Source of the DNA: Cryomorphaceae bacterium BACL11 MAG-121001-bin54
GTDB lineage: Bacteria; Bacteroidota; Bacteroidia; Flavobacteriales; BACL11
NCBI GenBank assembly: GCA_905182255.1
Contig: CAJJAH010000001.1
Coordinates: 1-64,000 of the forward strand
Direction of reading: 5' to 3'
Length of the DNA stretch: 64,000 nt
Each line of letters opens with the position of its first letter. Positions within the stretch are counted from its first letter, which is position 1. The position numbers were made by a program, and so were the translations under genes. Below, piece after piece: positions 7,704 through 16,785 of the stretch. Below the pieces are notes generated by a model. It ran no database searches and was not told the DNA's origin. It saw nothing but the letters and a program-made list of their open reading frames with translations.

Positions 7704-9134
7704 ATGCAAGAAAAAAGTTATCAAGACGTTTGGAATAACTGCCTAACAATCATTAGAGACAATGTAACTGCACAAAACTTTAAGACCTGGTTCAAACCTA
7801 TCAAAGCAGTTGCACTTGAAGAAAAAACACTTACAATACAAGTTCCTAGTCAGTTTTGTTTTGAGTGGCTGGAAAAACATTATCTAACTCTAATGAAAAA
7901 AACAATTATGAGGGAAATAGGCAAAGATGCTAAGTTAGAGTATAACATCTTACTTGAAAATTCATCAGACAAAAAACCTTATATTTCTAAAGTACCAAGT
8001 AGTGGACAAGCCGATGTAAAAAATAACCCTATCAGTATACCAATGAGCATGAACAGCTCTTCTATTAGGAATCCTTTTATAATTCCTGGATTACAAAAAA
8101 TAAATATAAATCCACAATTAAATGAGTCATACACATTTGACGCCTATATTGAAGGTGAATGCAACCGCCTAGCACGTTCTGCAGGATTTGCTGTTTCACA
8201 AAACCCGGGAGGAACATCTTTTAATCCACTATTTATTTATGGATCAGGAGGACTTGGGAAAACTCACTTAGCTAACGCTATAGGTATTGAAGTGAAGAAT
8301 AACCACCCTGAAAAAATTGTATTATATGTTTCTGCTGACAAATTCTTAACACAATTTGTTGATGCAATTAAGGATAACAAGAGAAATGACTTTGTTCACT
8401 TCTACCAATCTATTGATGTCTTAATTATTGATGACGTACAATTCCTTTGCGGAAAAGAAAAAACACAAGATGTTTTCTTCCATATCTTCAATCACCTACA
8501 TCAAAACAAAAAACAGGTTATATTAACTTCTGACAAAGCTCCAGTTGATATTGTTGGGATGGAACAAAGATTATTATCTCGTTTTAAATGGGGGCTGTCA
8601 GCTGACTTACAGTCACCTGACCTAGAAACAAGATTAGCTATCTTAAAAAAGAAAATTAAAAAAGACGGCATTGACATCCCTTATGAAGTAGTAGAATACA
8701 TTGCATACTCAATCACTACAAACGTTAGAGAATTAGAAGGTGCATTAATTTCATTATTAGCCCAATCCTCTTTAAATAGAAAAGAAATTACAATTGATCT
8801 AGCTAAAAATATGCTTGATAAATTTGTTAAAAATACTGTAAGAGAAGTTTCTATTGATTATATTCAAAAAGTTGTTTGTGATTATTTTGATATTCCTATT
8901 GAAACTATGAAATCAAAAACTAGGAAAAGAGAAATTGTACAATGTCGTCAATTAGCAATGTATTTTTCTAAACAAATGACAAAAAACTCTTTAGCTATGA
9001 TTGGGAAACATTGTGGCAATAAAGACCACGCTACTGTACTACATGCGTGCAAGACAGTCAATAACTTAGCTGATACTGACAAGCGTTTCAAAGGATACAT
9101 TTCTGACATTGAGAAAAAGCTAACGCTTTCATAA
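7704..9134 (+). CDS. dnaA: Chromosomal replication initiator DnaA
   Basis: Full-length DnaA of 476 residues. Domain I (about 1-85) begins with a W-x5-I-type helix. After a linker, the AAA+ domain has Walker A GSGGLGKTHL, Walker B VLIIDDVQFL and VREL sensor elements. C-terminal domain IV ends with the DnaA-box-binding signature HCGNKDHATVLHACKTV. It binds DnaA boxes, melts the origin and recruits helicase. The phosphatase gene follows by 3 bases, as in many flavobacteria. No adjacent dnaN or recF; Bacteroidota often lack that linkage. Confidence 0.98.
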   Translation: MQEKSYQDVWNNCLTIIRDNVTAQNFKTWFKPIKAVALEEKTLTIQVPSQFCFEWLEKHYLTLMKKTIMREIGKDAKLEYNILLENSSDKKPYISKVPSSGQADVKNNPISIPMSMNSSSIRNPFIIPGLQKININPQLNESYTFDAYIEGECNRLARSAGFAVSQNPGGTSFNPLFIYGSGGLGKTHLANAIGIEVKNNHPEKIVLYVSADKFLTQFVDAIKDNKRNDFVHFYQSIDVLIIDDVQFLCGKEKTQDVFFHIFNHLHQNKKQVILTSDKAPVDIVGMEQRLLSRFKWGLSADLQSPDLETRLAILKKKIKKDGIDIPYEVVEYIAYSITTNVRELEGALISLLAQSSLNRKEITIDLAKNMLDKFVKNTVREVSIDYIQKVVCDYFDIPIETMKSKTRKREIVQCRQLAMYFSKQMTKNSLAMIGKHCGNKDHATVLHACKTVNNLADTDKRFKGYISDIEKKLTLS

Positions 9135-9137
9135 AAT

Positions 9138-9587
9138 ATGAAAATCCTAATGGTTTGTTTAGGAAATATTTGCCGTTCGCCACTTGCAGAAGGAATACTT
9201 TGGTCTAAAGGAAAACATCTTAATCTAGAAGTAGATTCTGCTGGAACAGCTGCATATCATATTGGAAAACAACCTGATATTCGATCCATTGAAATTGCCA
9301 ATAAATACACTATTGATTTAAATCAACAAAGAGCTAGGCAATTTTCAAGAGCAGATTTTGATAAATTTGACATTATCTATGCTATGGATACTAATAATTA
9401 CACTCACCTTATTAGCTTAGCTTCTAACGAAACAGAACGCAATAAAATAAGGATGATTTTGAATGAAATTAATCCAAATACTCATCAGTCAGTACCCGAC
9501 CCATATTATGGCGGAGAGAATGGCTTTCAAGAAGTATACAACATGCTTGACAAAGCATGTGAAAAAATAATACAAAACATTGAATAA
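9138..9587 (+). CDS. Low-molecular-weight protein-tyrosine phosphatase
   Basis: LMW-PTP fold, 149 residues, with the P-loop CLGNICRSP (C-x5-R-S) at residues 7-15 and the general-acid loop VPDPYYGG near residues 118-125. It dephosphorylates phosphotyrosine, in bacteria often on BY-kinases controlling polysaccharide export, but no kinase gene lies nearby. It is tied to dnaA (3-base gap) and overlaps the next gene by 8 bases, an arrangement typical of the flavobacterial dnaA locus rather than of capsule loci. Confidence 0.94.
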   Translation: MKILMVCLGNICRSPLAEGILWSKGKHLNLEVDSAGTAAYHIGKQPDIRSIEIANKYTIDLNQQRARQFSRADFDKFDIIYAMDTNNYTHLISLASNETERNKIRMILNEINPNTHQSVPDPYYGGENGFQEVYNMLDKACEKIIQNIE

Positions 9588-10284
9588 AGGAAAATTATAT
9601 CTAATACCAACAGTTTTAAGTGACGACTCACAAGAAGCCGTCTTACCTTCTATCATCACAAATTATATTAAAGAAATAAATATTTTTATTGTTGAAAACA
9701 TAAGAACTGCCAGAAGACATATCAAGAAAATTTACAGAGAAAAGGATATTGATAATACGACTTTTTATGCCTATGGAAAACATGATACACTTAGCTTAGA
9801 GGAAGATTTCCTACCTCATATTTTAAATGGAGAAAACGTCGGATTACTTTCAGAAGCTGGCTTACCCTGTATTGCTGATCCTGGTTCAAAAATTGTAGCA
9901 TATTCCCATGACTTTCAGATTGAGGTAGTACCTTTAGTTGGCCCATCCTCTATCCTACTTGCATTAATGAGTTCGGGGATGAGTGGGCAAAATTTTGCAT
10001 TCACAGGCTACCTGCCAATTGATAAAGGAGAGCGTAATAGAGCAATTCGTAACTTAGAAAGTTTGGCAAAAAAGACTGGACAAACTCAAATTTTTATGGA
10101 AACTCCTTATAGAAATAATCAATTATTAGATACTTTAAAAGCACAATGCAATAAGAAAACAAGATTATGTATTGCGGCAAATATTACTTCAAAAACTGAA
10201 TTTATTCAGACTAAAACTATTGAAGAATGGAAACAAACAAAAGTAGATATACACAAACAACCGTCTATATTTCTACTCTCTTAA
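9580..10284 (+). CDS. RsmI-like SAM-dependent methyltransferase (tetrapyrrole methylase fold)
   Basis: Tetrapyrrole-methylase-fold protein of 234 residues, shorter than RsmI (about 280), which 2'-O-methylates C1402 of 16S rRNA. Visible: GKLYLIPTVLSDD at the N-terminus, ENVGLLSEAGLPCIADPGS near residues 87-105 (the SAM-binding E-AG-P-ADPG motif of the family), VVPLVGPSSILLALMSSGMSG and the FTGYLP segment. Bacteroidota carry this short paralogue beside dnaA; whether it methylates C1402 or another site is not evident. The start is probably TTG at 9580, overlapping the phosphatase stop by 8 bases. Confidence 0.85.
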   Translation: MNKGKLYLIPTVLSDDSQEAVLPSIITNYIKEINIFIVENIRTARRHIKKIYREKDIDNTTFYAYGKHDTLSLEEDFLPHILNGENVGLLSEAGLPCIADPGSKIVAYSHDFQIEVVPLVGPSSILLALMSSGMSGQNFAFTGYLPIDKGERNRAIRNLESLAKKTGQTQIFMETPYRNNQLLDTLKAQCNKKTRLCIAANITSKTEFIQTKTIEEWKQTKVDIHKQPSIFLLS

Positions 10285-10326
10285 ACAAGAAATTTTATTA
10301 CCATATATTTAGCGTAAGTAATTTTC

Positions 10327-10334
10327 TATATTTG
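10327..10334 (+). promoter_or_regulatory. Bacteroidota -7 box directly before the FtsB-like gene
   Basis: TATATTTG, an exact TAnnTTTG match, ends 4 bases before the ATG at 10339. If transcription starts the usual few bases past the box, the mRNA would have almost no leader. Confidence 0.5.
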
Positions 10335-10338
10335 CCTA

Positions 10339-10656
10339 ATGGATAGAATTCAGCACATAATTAAAAAACTACCAAAACCTTTAAGAAATAAATATCTTAT
10401 TTTATTTTTATTATTCATTTTATGGATCGTTTTTATAGATGATTATAATTTAATTAATCAAAGTAAAATTAAGAATACAGTTGATGATTTAAAGATTCAA
10501 AAAGAATTCTATATTAAAGAAATCAAATCAGATAGCACTGAATTATATAAGTTGCAAAATGACCCTGCTGAGCAAGAAAGATTTGCAAGAGAAAAGTTTT
10601 TAATGAAAAAAGAAAATGAAGATATATTCATTATAAGAGAAAAAGAAAATGAATAA
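10339..10656 (+). CDS. Septum formation initiator family protein (FtsB/DivIC-like)
   Basis: A small bitopic membrane protein of 105 residues. Short cytoplasmic basic N-terminus, one transmembrane helix near 20-33 ([14 protein letters not shown]), then a charged coiled-coil segment (about 40-75) and the family motif region [26 protein letters not shown]. FtsB/DivIC proteins bridge FtsL and FtsQ/DivIB in the divisome. Placement immediately before methylmalonyl-CoA mutase (8-base overlap) is the usual flavobacterial order. Confidence 0.92.
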   Translation: MDRIQHIIKKLPKPLRNKYLILFLLFILWIVFIDDYNLINQSKIKNTVDDLKIQKEFYIKEIKSDSTELYKLQNDPAEQERFAREKFLMKKENEDIFIIREKENE

Positions 10657-13654
10657 ATTATTTTCAGCATTTAATATTACAACAAAAAAGGAATGGATTG
10701 AGAAAATATCAACTGACCTTAAAGGAGCTGATTATAATGATAAATTAGTTTCAGACGACCAAGGAATTGAAATTTCTCCTATTTATCATGCTAATGACAA
10801 CACTCCTATTTTCAACAGTTCTTTTCCTGAAGACTGGGAATGCTATCAGCTTATTAATGCCAAAAATCCTAAAGAAGGAAATAAAAGAGCATTAGAAGCA
10901 CTACAAAATAATGTAAGTGGCTTATGCTTCACTAATCCAAACAACCTAGCAGTTTTACTAAAAGATATTGAAATAGAATACATCCGAATTGATTTTAAAG
11001 ATTATGATTCCGAATTCATAAACCAATGGGAGGAATACTCAAAAGGAAAAAATATAAGAGGTGCTTTTCACGGAATTGTAAACACTAATTTATTAAGTAC
11101 AATTTTTGGGGAAGGAAAATCAGCTAAAGAAGAGATTGCTAATGCTTTTGAAAAAGGGATTGCTAAGAAAAAAGATATCCAATTTCACTTTGAAATAAGT
11201 AGTAACTATTTTTTAGAGATTGCTAAACTTAAAGCATTTAGAATACTCTGGGAGCAAAAAACAGGCACTACTCCATTTATTTTCACCTCAAGTTCACTAA
11301 GTAATAAAGAACAAAAATATGCTTATAATAATATTCTTAGAAGTACTACAGAATGTATGTCTGCAATTTTTGGAGGAGCCGATGCAATTATGATTAACTC
11401 TTACAACCATAGCTTTGAAATGCCAACAGAATTTTCCGAAAGAATTGCACGAAATCAGCAGACTATACTTAGGCAAGAAAGTTATTTAGATAAAGTAAGT
11501 GACCCAACAAAAGGGGCATATTATATTGATTATTTAGTAAATGAATTATTAAAAGAATATAACTTAAAAAATACTAACAAAGAAGAAATTAACAACAAGC
11601 CAACTTGGATAAGCCCTGAACAAATTGAAATTAAAAGTCAATATACAAAACAAGATGTTAAAAAAGTTGAACACTTAGATTTTGTTGCTGGAATAGCACC
11701 AAGCTTAAGAGGTCCATATTCTACTATGTATGTTATGCGCCCTTGGACAATAAGGCAATATGCAGGATTTTCGACAGCAGAAGCATCTAACAAGTTTTAC
11801 AGAAAAAACTTAGCTGCTGGCCAAAAAGGACTTTCAGTAGCCTTTGATTTAGCTACTCACAGAGGATATGATTCCGATCATGAAAGAGTAGTTGGCGATG
11901 TTGGTATGGCGGGAGTTGCTATTGATTCTGTTGAGGATATGAAAATTCTATTCAATCAGATTCCACTAGATAAAATGTCTGTTTCAATGACTATGAATGG
12001 AGCCGTTTTACCCATTTTAGCCTTCTATATTGTAGCTGCTCAGGAACAGGGAGTATCCTTAGAAAAACTTTCAGGAACTATACAGAATGATATTCTAAAA
12101 GAATTTATGGTGCGTAACACCTATATCTATCCACCTCAACATTCTATGCGTATTATCTCGGATATTTTTGAGTACACTTCAAATAATATGCCAAAATATA
12201 ATAGTATTTCTATTTCAGGGTATCACATGCAGGAAGCGGGTGCTACAGCTGATATTGAATTAGCTTACACTCTAGCTGATGGATTAGAGTATATAAGAAC
12301 AGGAATTGCTTCAGGAATGGAAATTGATACGTTTGCACCAAGATTATCTTTCTTTTGGGGAATAGGAATGAATCACTTTATGGAAATTGCTAAAATGAGA
12401 GCTGCAAGAATGCTTTGGGCAAAAATGGTGAAAGAATTCAATCCAAAAAATCCGAAATCATTAGCCTTACGTACACATTGCCAAACTAGTGGCTGGAGCT
12501 TAACAGAACAAGATCCTTTTAATAATATTACCCGAACATGTATAGAGGCAATGGCAGCTGTAATGGGTGGAACACAAAGTTTACACACCAATGCTTTAGA
12601 TGAGGCCATTGCATTACCAACAGATTTTTCAGCAAAAATTGCTAGAGACACTCAAATATATTTGCAAAATGAAACAGGAATTTGCAAAACAGTTGATCCG
12701 TGGGGTGGCTCTTTCTATGTAGAAAAATTGACACAGGAGATAGCTGAAAAATCTTGGAAACACATTCAGGAGATAGAAGAACTTGGTGGTATGACAAAAG
12801 CAATTGAGACAGGAATTCCAAAGATGAGAATCGAACAAGCTGCTGCAAGAAAACAAGCAAGAATTGATAGTGGTAAGGATATTATTGTTGGTGTAAATAC
12901 GAATCGCCTATCCAAAGAAGATAAAGAGCTTGAAATATTGGAAGTTGACAATACTAGTGTTAGAAAATTACAAATTGAAAGGCTAAATAGCATAAAAGCA
13001 AGCAGAGATAGTGAAAAAGTAAAAGCATCCTTAAATGCACTTATTTTAGCTTGTAAAAACAATACAGGAAACGTATTGGAACTGGCAGTAACAGCAGCAA
13101 GAGAAAGAGCAACCCTAGGAGAAATATCGGATGCTATGGAAACAGTATTTGGGAGATATATTGCAAAAAATCAAACTATTTCAGGAGTATACAAAATGGA
13201 AATACAAAACAATGAGATCTTTAAAAAAGCCGTTACCTTGTCGGATGAGTTTGCAGTAAAGAAAGGAAGACGACCAAGAATTATGATTGCCAAAATGGGA
13301 CAGGATGGACACGATAGAGGAGCAAAAGTGATAGCAACTTCATTTGCAGACTTAGGTTTTGATGTTGATGTTGGCCCTCTTTTTCAAACCCCAAAGGAAG
13401 CAGCCAAACAAGCGGTTGAAAATGATGTTCATATTCTAGGAATATCCTCATTAGCAGCAGGACACAAAATATTAGTTCCTCAAGTAATTACAGCCCTAAA
13501 AGAATATGGTCGTGATGATATTTTAGTAATAGCAGGAGGTGTAATTCCTCAGCAAGATTATGATTACCTATACAATGCTGGAGTAAGTGGCGTGTTTGGC
13601 CCCGGTACAGTAATTGCAGAATCAGCAATAGATATTATAAATAAAATGATGTGA
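10649..13654 (+). CDS. Methylmalonyl-CoA mutase, MutA-like domain fused to MutB
   Basis: Single chain of 1001 residues. Residues 1 to about 305 resemble the small subunit MutA (for example [53 protein letters not shown]) but lack its C-terminal half. From about residue 310 a complete large subunit follows: [20 protein letters not shown], the TIM barrel, and a cobalamin domain with D886-x-H888-x-x-G891 (GQDGHDRG), whose His is the lower ligand of B12. It isomerises (R)-methylmalonyl-CoA and succinyl-CoA. Flavobacteria normally encode mutA and mutB separately at this position after the FtsB-like gene. No GTPase domain is present, so it is not IcmF. The reading frame through the junction is clean. 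Confidence 0.93.
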   Translation: MNKLFSAFNITTKKEWIEKISTDLKGADYNDKLVSDDQGIEISPIYHANDNTPIFNSSFPEDWECYQLINAKNPKEGNKRALEALQNNVSGLCFTNPNNLAVLLKDIEIEYIRIDFKDYDSEFINQWEEYSKGKNIRGAFHGIVNTNLLSTIFGEGKSAKEEIANAFEKGIAKKKDIQFHFEISSNYFLEIAKLKAFRILWEQKTGTTPFIFTSSSLSNKEQKYAYNNILRSTTECMSAIFGGADAIMINSYNHSFEMPTEFSERIARNQQTILRQESYLDKVSDPTKGAYYIDYLVNELLKEYNLKNTNKEEINNKPTWISPEQIEIKSQYTKQDVKKVEHLDFVAGIAPSLRGPYSTMYVMRPWTIRQYAGFSTAEASNKFYRKNLAAGQKGLSVAFDLATHRGYDSDHERVVGDVGMAGVAIDSVEDMKILFNQIPLDKMSVSMTMNGAVLPILAFYIVAAQEQGVSLEKLSGTIQNDILKEFMVRNTYIYPPQHSMRIISDIFEYTSNNMPKYNSISISGYHMQEAGATADIELAYTLADGLEYIRTGIASGMEIDTFAPRLSFFWGIGMNHFMEIAKMRAARMLWAKMVKEFNPKNPKSLALRTHCQTSGWSLTEQDPFNNITRTCIEAMAAVMGGTQSLHTNALDEAIALPTDFSAKIARDTQIYLQNETGICKTVDPWGGSFYVEKLTQEIAEKSWKHIQEIEELGGMTKAIETGIPKMRIEQAAARKQARIDSGKDIIVGVNTNRLSKEDKELEILEVDNTSVRKLQIERLNSIKASRDSEKVKASLNALILACKNNTGNVLELAVTAARERATLGEISDAMETVFGRYIAKNQTISGVYKMEIQNNEIFKKAVTLSDEFAVKKGRRPRIMIAKMGQDGHDRGAKVIATSFADLGFDVDVGPLFQTPKEAAKQAVENDVHILGISSLAAGHKILVPQVITALKEYGRDDILVIAGGVIPQQDYDYLYNAGVSGVFGPGTVIAESAIDIINKMM

Positions 13655-13683
13655 AAAAATTAAAAAAATGCTTACTGTAAAAT

Positions 13684-14055
13684 TTAATCAAACTTTTTCA
13701 ATTGAAATTTTTTAATTTTTGGTTTTGAAAAATTAAGACTTTGACAACAATTAGGTAAAGCATTATGAGCACTCTCGTTTGCCATTACATCATCAGCATT
13801 ATAACCAAGATTTGAAATAATTGCGCGTATATTTTCAACTGAGTTCTTTTTCGTTTTAAAAGTAACTGTTAAAACTTGACTTTCTAACTCCAAATTTACT
13901 GCAGTAACTCCTTTTGTAAACTGCATTTCTTCTTCAATCCTATCTTTACAACAATTAGCAACACATTCTGCTGAAGTTTTAATTTGTACTGTTTCTTTTT
14001 GGGCCCAAGCATTTATAGTTAAAATACTAAATACGGCAATGAATATTTTTTTCAT
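13684..14055 (-). CDS. Secreted heavy-metal-associated (HMA-like) domain protein
   Basis: A periplasmic protein of 123 residues: signal peptide (about 1-18, ending NAWAQ), then one ferredoxin-like HMA domain (about 22-95). The metal loop reads SAECVANCCKDRIEEEM, so the usual G-M-T-C-x2-C is replaced by C-x3-C-C. The domain ends with the HMA-typical IRAIISNLGYNAD, and a second Cys pair LPNCCQS follows at 101-107. Last gene of a four-gene minus-strand operon with a TonB receptor 19 bases upstream. Likely binds a soft metal such as copper; the metal cannot be assigned from sequence. Confidence 0.82.
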   Translation of the reverse strand: MKKIFIAVFSILTINAWAQKETVQIKTSAECVANCCKDRIEEEMQFTKGVTAVNLELESQVLTVTFKTKKNSVENIRAIISNLGYNADDVMANESAHNALPNCCQSLNFSKPKIKKFQLKKFD

Positions 14056-14074
14056 GTTATTATTTATTTAATTA

Positions 14075-16282
14075 TTATTTAATTTTAAATCTAAATCCTG
14101 CATATATCATTCGTCCATTTATTGGCGCATAAATTAATGACGCATCAAAAGCTGAAGAAGTTGGTTTTCTGGAATCCAATATCGGATTATCCTGAGTATA
14201 GCCTAGTAAATTCTCTCCCCCAACATACACATCAAATTTCCGGAATTTCTTAGTTATCTGAGCATTATACAAGTAAAATGGATCTGAAAAATCATCAGAA
14301 ACACCTACTTTAACAGGAATTAGATTATGATTAGGAACCCTACTCTCACCTACATAATTAGCCGTAACATCGAACATCCATTTATCAAAATTAGTAGCAT
14401 AAGCAAAATTTAATAATGCTCTATCTTTTGGAGTAAGCGGAGTTTCTTTAATTCCCTCATCATCATAGGTGCTCTTTACATCATTTACCTTATAAGCCAT
14501 CTTTACATCAAAACGGTCAAACAACTCATAAGCAAAATCCAATTGCATACTCGTTGCATAGGATTCTCCTTCTAAATTATAAAATGATAACTCATTTTGA
14601 TTTTCAATATCAACCACAATTTGATTTTCAAAATCAGTATGGTAAGCATCTGCATTAATTGTACCTTCTCTTCCAAAAAGATAAAAACAATACGTAATGT
14701 TCGCTCCATAATTCCAAGCAATTTCAGGTTTTAAATTACCAACTGAAATCTCTCTGTTGGATGCTAAAAAAGAAGCATTTTCAACGATTACATTAGCTAC
14801 ACGAAAAGCTTTTCCAGCTGAAAAACGAATTGCCATTTTTTCTGTTGGATTGTATTTCATATTCAACCTTGGTAAATAATTTATTTCTTCAGAATTATTG
14901 TAATAATCTGCACGTATTCCAGATGTAAGATTAAAACTTTCACCCCATTTGTAAGAATACTCTGAAAAAAATCCTGTCATCAAATCTACTCTTACGTTAT
15001 TCTTAAAATCAGTATCAATATTACCCGCAACACTCTCGGTATATCTATCAGCATAATAACTTGAACCATATTTCAATTTATGGTTAGTACTACCAATATA
15101 AGTTTGTCTGATAAGGTTAAAATAAGCACTTTCCTGCAAACCTTTATATTCATTCTCTCCAAAAATAGCTTTTTGATTATGCCTTCTGAAAGAAGTTTGC
15201 AAACCGGCACTTTTACCTGGATTGTTTGGCTGAATAGCTCCTGTTTTTGATGTAAATTCTAATAAGTCATTATGAATATTAACATCATAAGGATTAAGCG
15301 TATTTTCAATAGTTCCTCCTAACCTATCTTCAACTAAACCTCTTACTGTAAAACCAATGTGATAATTATTATCCTTATATTCCCATCTATTAAGCACATT
15401 GAATTGAGTTACTTTTGGAAGATCTAAGAACCCATCCTTATTATTATCAAGCTCTTTATCAAAATAATTAACATGTGTAAAAAGATTACTCTTCCAAGCT
15501 CCATATTTTTTAGCAAACAATAAATTATTTTCTAGCTTTCCATGACCATTAGTATAACCATTCCAAAATAATTTAGGAGCTGATTCTGGCTTATAATATT
15601 CTAAATTAATCTGCCCGGCAAAGGATTCAAAACCATTCACAACTGAACCACTACCCTTTATAATCTGAATTGACTCTATCCAAGTACCGGGCACATAACT
15701 TAGACCATAAGCTGAGGAAATTCCTCTTATTAATGGCATGTTTTCTTGGGTTATCTGAGTATAAGCTCCATCCAAACCTAACATTTGAATTTTCCTAGCT
15801 CCCGAAACAGCATCAGTAAAATTAACATCAACTGTAGCGTTAGTACTAAAACTTTCAGAAAGATTACAACAGGCAGCCTTTTCTAGCTCTCCAGCTGAAA
15901 GGGTTTGCATATTAATAGAGTTAACTGTAGAAAACTTAGTTGTATTGATCTTCCCCTTCACGTTTACCTCTTTCAGTTCAAGGGATGGAGTGAGGTATAT
16001 CTGCAGGTAAGTATTAGCCTCTATAAGCTGAGTATATTGTTGATAGCCCACAAAACTCACAACTATAGTTGCAGGAAATACAGTTGGCTCAACAATCGAA
16101 AAATCTCCATCTCGAAGTGTACCAGCACCAATCGTAGTACCTTGCCAGTACACATTAGCTCCAGGAATTGGAACTTCTGAACCATCCTTAACTATTTCAA
16201 CAACTTTTCCCTTCAGGTAATCTTGTGCTTTTGTGTCAATATTTGCAATAAGCACTATCGCAATAATTATTATTTTTTGCAT
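14075..16282 (-). CDS. TonB-dependent receptor with carboxypeptidase-regulatory-like domain
   Basis: Outer-membrane active transporter of 735 residues. In order: signal peptide (1-19), CarboxypepD-reg-like domain (about 22-107), plug domain (about 120-230; SGARKIQMLGLDGAYTQ and IESIQIIKGSGSVVNGFES are plug signatures) and a beta-barrel ending GRMIYAGFRFKIK. No SusD partner follows, so it is not a SusCD glycan system. It sits between a Cys-rich HYC_CC_PP-like gene and an HMA gene, which points to metal import or a metal chelate as substrate; that is inference. The plug begins with an unusual CCNLSES segment. Confidence 0.93.
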   Translation of the reverse strand: MQKIIIIAIVLIANIDTKAQDYLKGKVVEIVKDGSEVPIPGANVYWQGTTIGAGTLRDGDFSIVEPTVFPATIVVSFVGYQQYTQLIEANTYLQIYLTPSLELKEVNVKGKINTTKFSTVNSINMQTLSAGELEKAACCNLSESFSTNATVDVNFTDAVSGARKIQMLGLDGAYTQITQENMPLIRGISSAYGLSYVPGTWIESIQIIKGSGSVVNGFESFAGQINLEYYKPESAPKLFWNGYTNGHGKLENNLLFAKKYGAWKSNLFTHVNYFDKELDNNKDGFLDLPKVTQFNVLNRWEYKDNNYHIGFTVRGLVEDRLGGTIENTLNPYDVNIHNDLLEFTSKTGAIQPNNPGKSAGLQTSFRRHNQKAIFGENEYKGLQESAYFNLIRQTYIGSTNHKLKYGSSYYADRYTESVAGNIDTDFKNNVRVDLMTGFFSEYSYKWGESFNLTSGIRADYYNNSEEINYLPRLNMKYNPTEKMAIRFSAGKAFRVANVIVENASFLASNREISVGNLKPEIAWNYGANITYCFYLFGREGTINADAYHTDFENQIVVDIENQNELSFYNLEGESYATSMQLDFAYELFDRFDVKMAYKVNDVKSTYDDEGIKETPLTPKDRALLNFAYATNFDKWMFDVTANYVGESRVPNHNLIPVKVGVSDDFSDPFYLYNAQITKKFRKFDVYVGGENLLGYTQDNPILDSRKPTSSAFDASLIYAPINGRMIYAGFRFKIK

Positions 16283-16325
16283 TTTTAACGTATAAAATTA
16301 AAACTCTAGTCAACAAGAGTTAATT

Positions 16326-16784
16326 CTATAGTAAAAATGACTGTATTTGAGCTAAATAAGGTTTATTAAGTTTTGGTGGTGGAATACCACTAAAATAATT
16401 ATTAGCTTTTGCAAAATACGATTTACTTCCATAAGAGGTCAATGAAGAAAATAAACTATTTTTTTTTGATAAATCAAGATCAAAAACAGTTAATATAGTT
16501 TCAAAATCATAATGAATATTTTGAGTACTACTTGCGCAGGATTTATCGTTAGTTTCAGTGCAACATGATTTGTTCACAACAATCATACAACAAGATATTT
16601 TCTCTTGCTCATCATTACAAATCAGTTCATTTTCCTCACTGCAAGAAGGCACTTGAGTGCCTAAGTATACAGTTCCAGCTTCATCACATTTCATTTTGGA
16701 AATATTAATTCCCATTGAAACAGACAGTATAAATACTGCCATTACAATAGAAAAAACTACTTGAAATATTTCCTTCAACCTCAT
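16326..16784 (-). CDS. Cys-rich HYC_CC_PP-like family protein
   Basis: A membrane-anchored or exported protein of 152 residues. After a hydrophobic N-terminal segment (about 8-28) come a KMKCDEAGTVYLG segment, a Cys-rich stretch with vicinal pairs SCCM and SCCT, and a C-terminal SGIPPPKLNKPYL. This layout (hydrophobic helix, xxC, CC, PP) fits the small Bacteroidota family called HYC_CC_PP, often found next to TonB receptors and HMA proteins; here the first motif reads KMKC rather than HYC. Probably metal-responsive or metal-binding, biochemical role unknown. The start is 1 base from the stop of the upstream T9SS gene, so co-translation is likely. Confidence 0.7.
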   Translation of the reverse strand: MRLKEIFQVVFSIVMAVFILSVSMGINISKMKCDEAGTVYLGTQVPSCSEENELICNDEQEKISCCMIVVNKSCCTETNDKSCASSTQNIHYDFETILTVFDLDLSKKNSLFSSLTSYGSKSYFAKANNYFSGIPPPKLNKPYLAQIQSFLL

Positions 16785-16785
16785 G

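Noticed and set aside
12373-13062. Several antisense frames under the methylmalonyl-CoA mutase gene
   Set aside because: They mirror the codon pattern of the real gene, have no start context and no recognisable protein features.
10649-13654. IcmF-type isobutyryl-CoA mutase
   Set aside because: No MeaB-like GTPase domain between the cobalamin and mutase domains; the order is MutA part, mutase barrel, cobalamin domain.
15905-16180. Plus-strand frame opposite the TonB receptor
   Set aside because: It lies wholly inside a well-supported gene on the other strand and looks like a shadow.
14075-16282. SusC/SusD glycan-uptake pair
   Set aside because: No SusD-like lipoprotein follows, and the neighbours are Cys-rich and HMA proteins.
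16302-16321. Hairpin AACTC/GAGTT between the HYC_CC_PP-like gene and the TonB gene
   Set aside because: Five AT-rich pairs without a T run; too weak for a terminator and it would split a likely operon.
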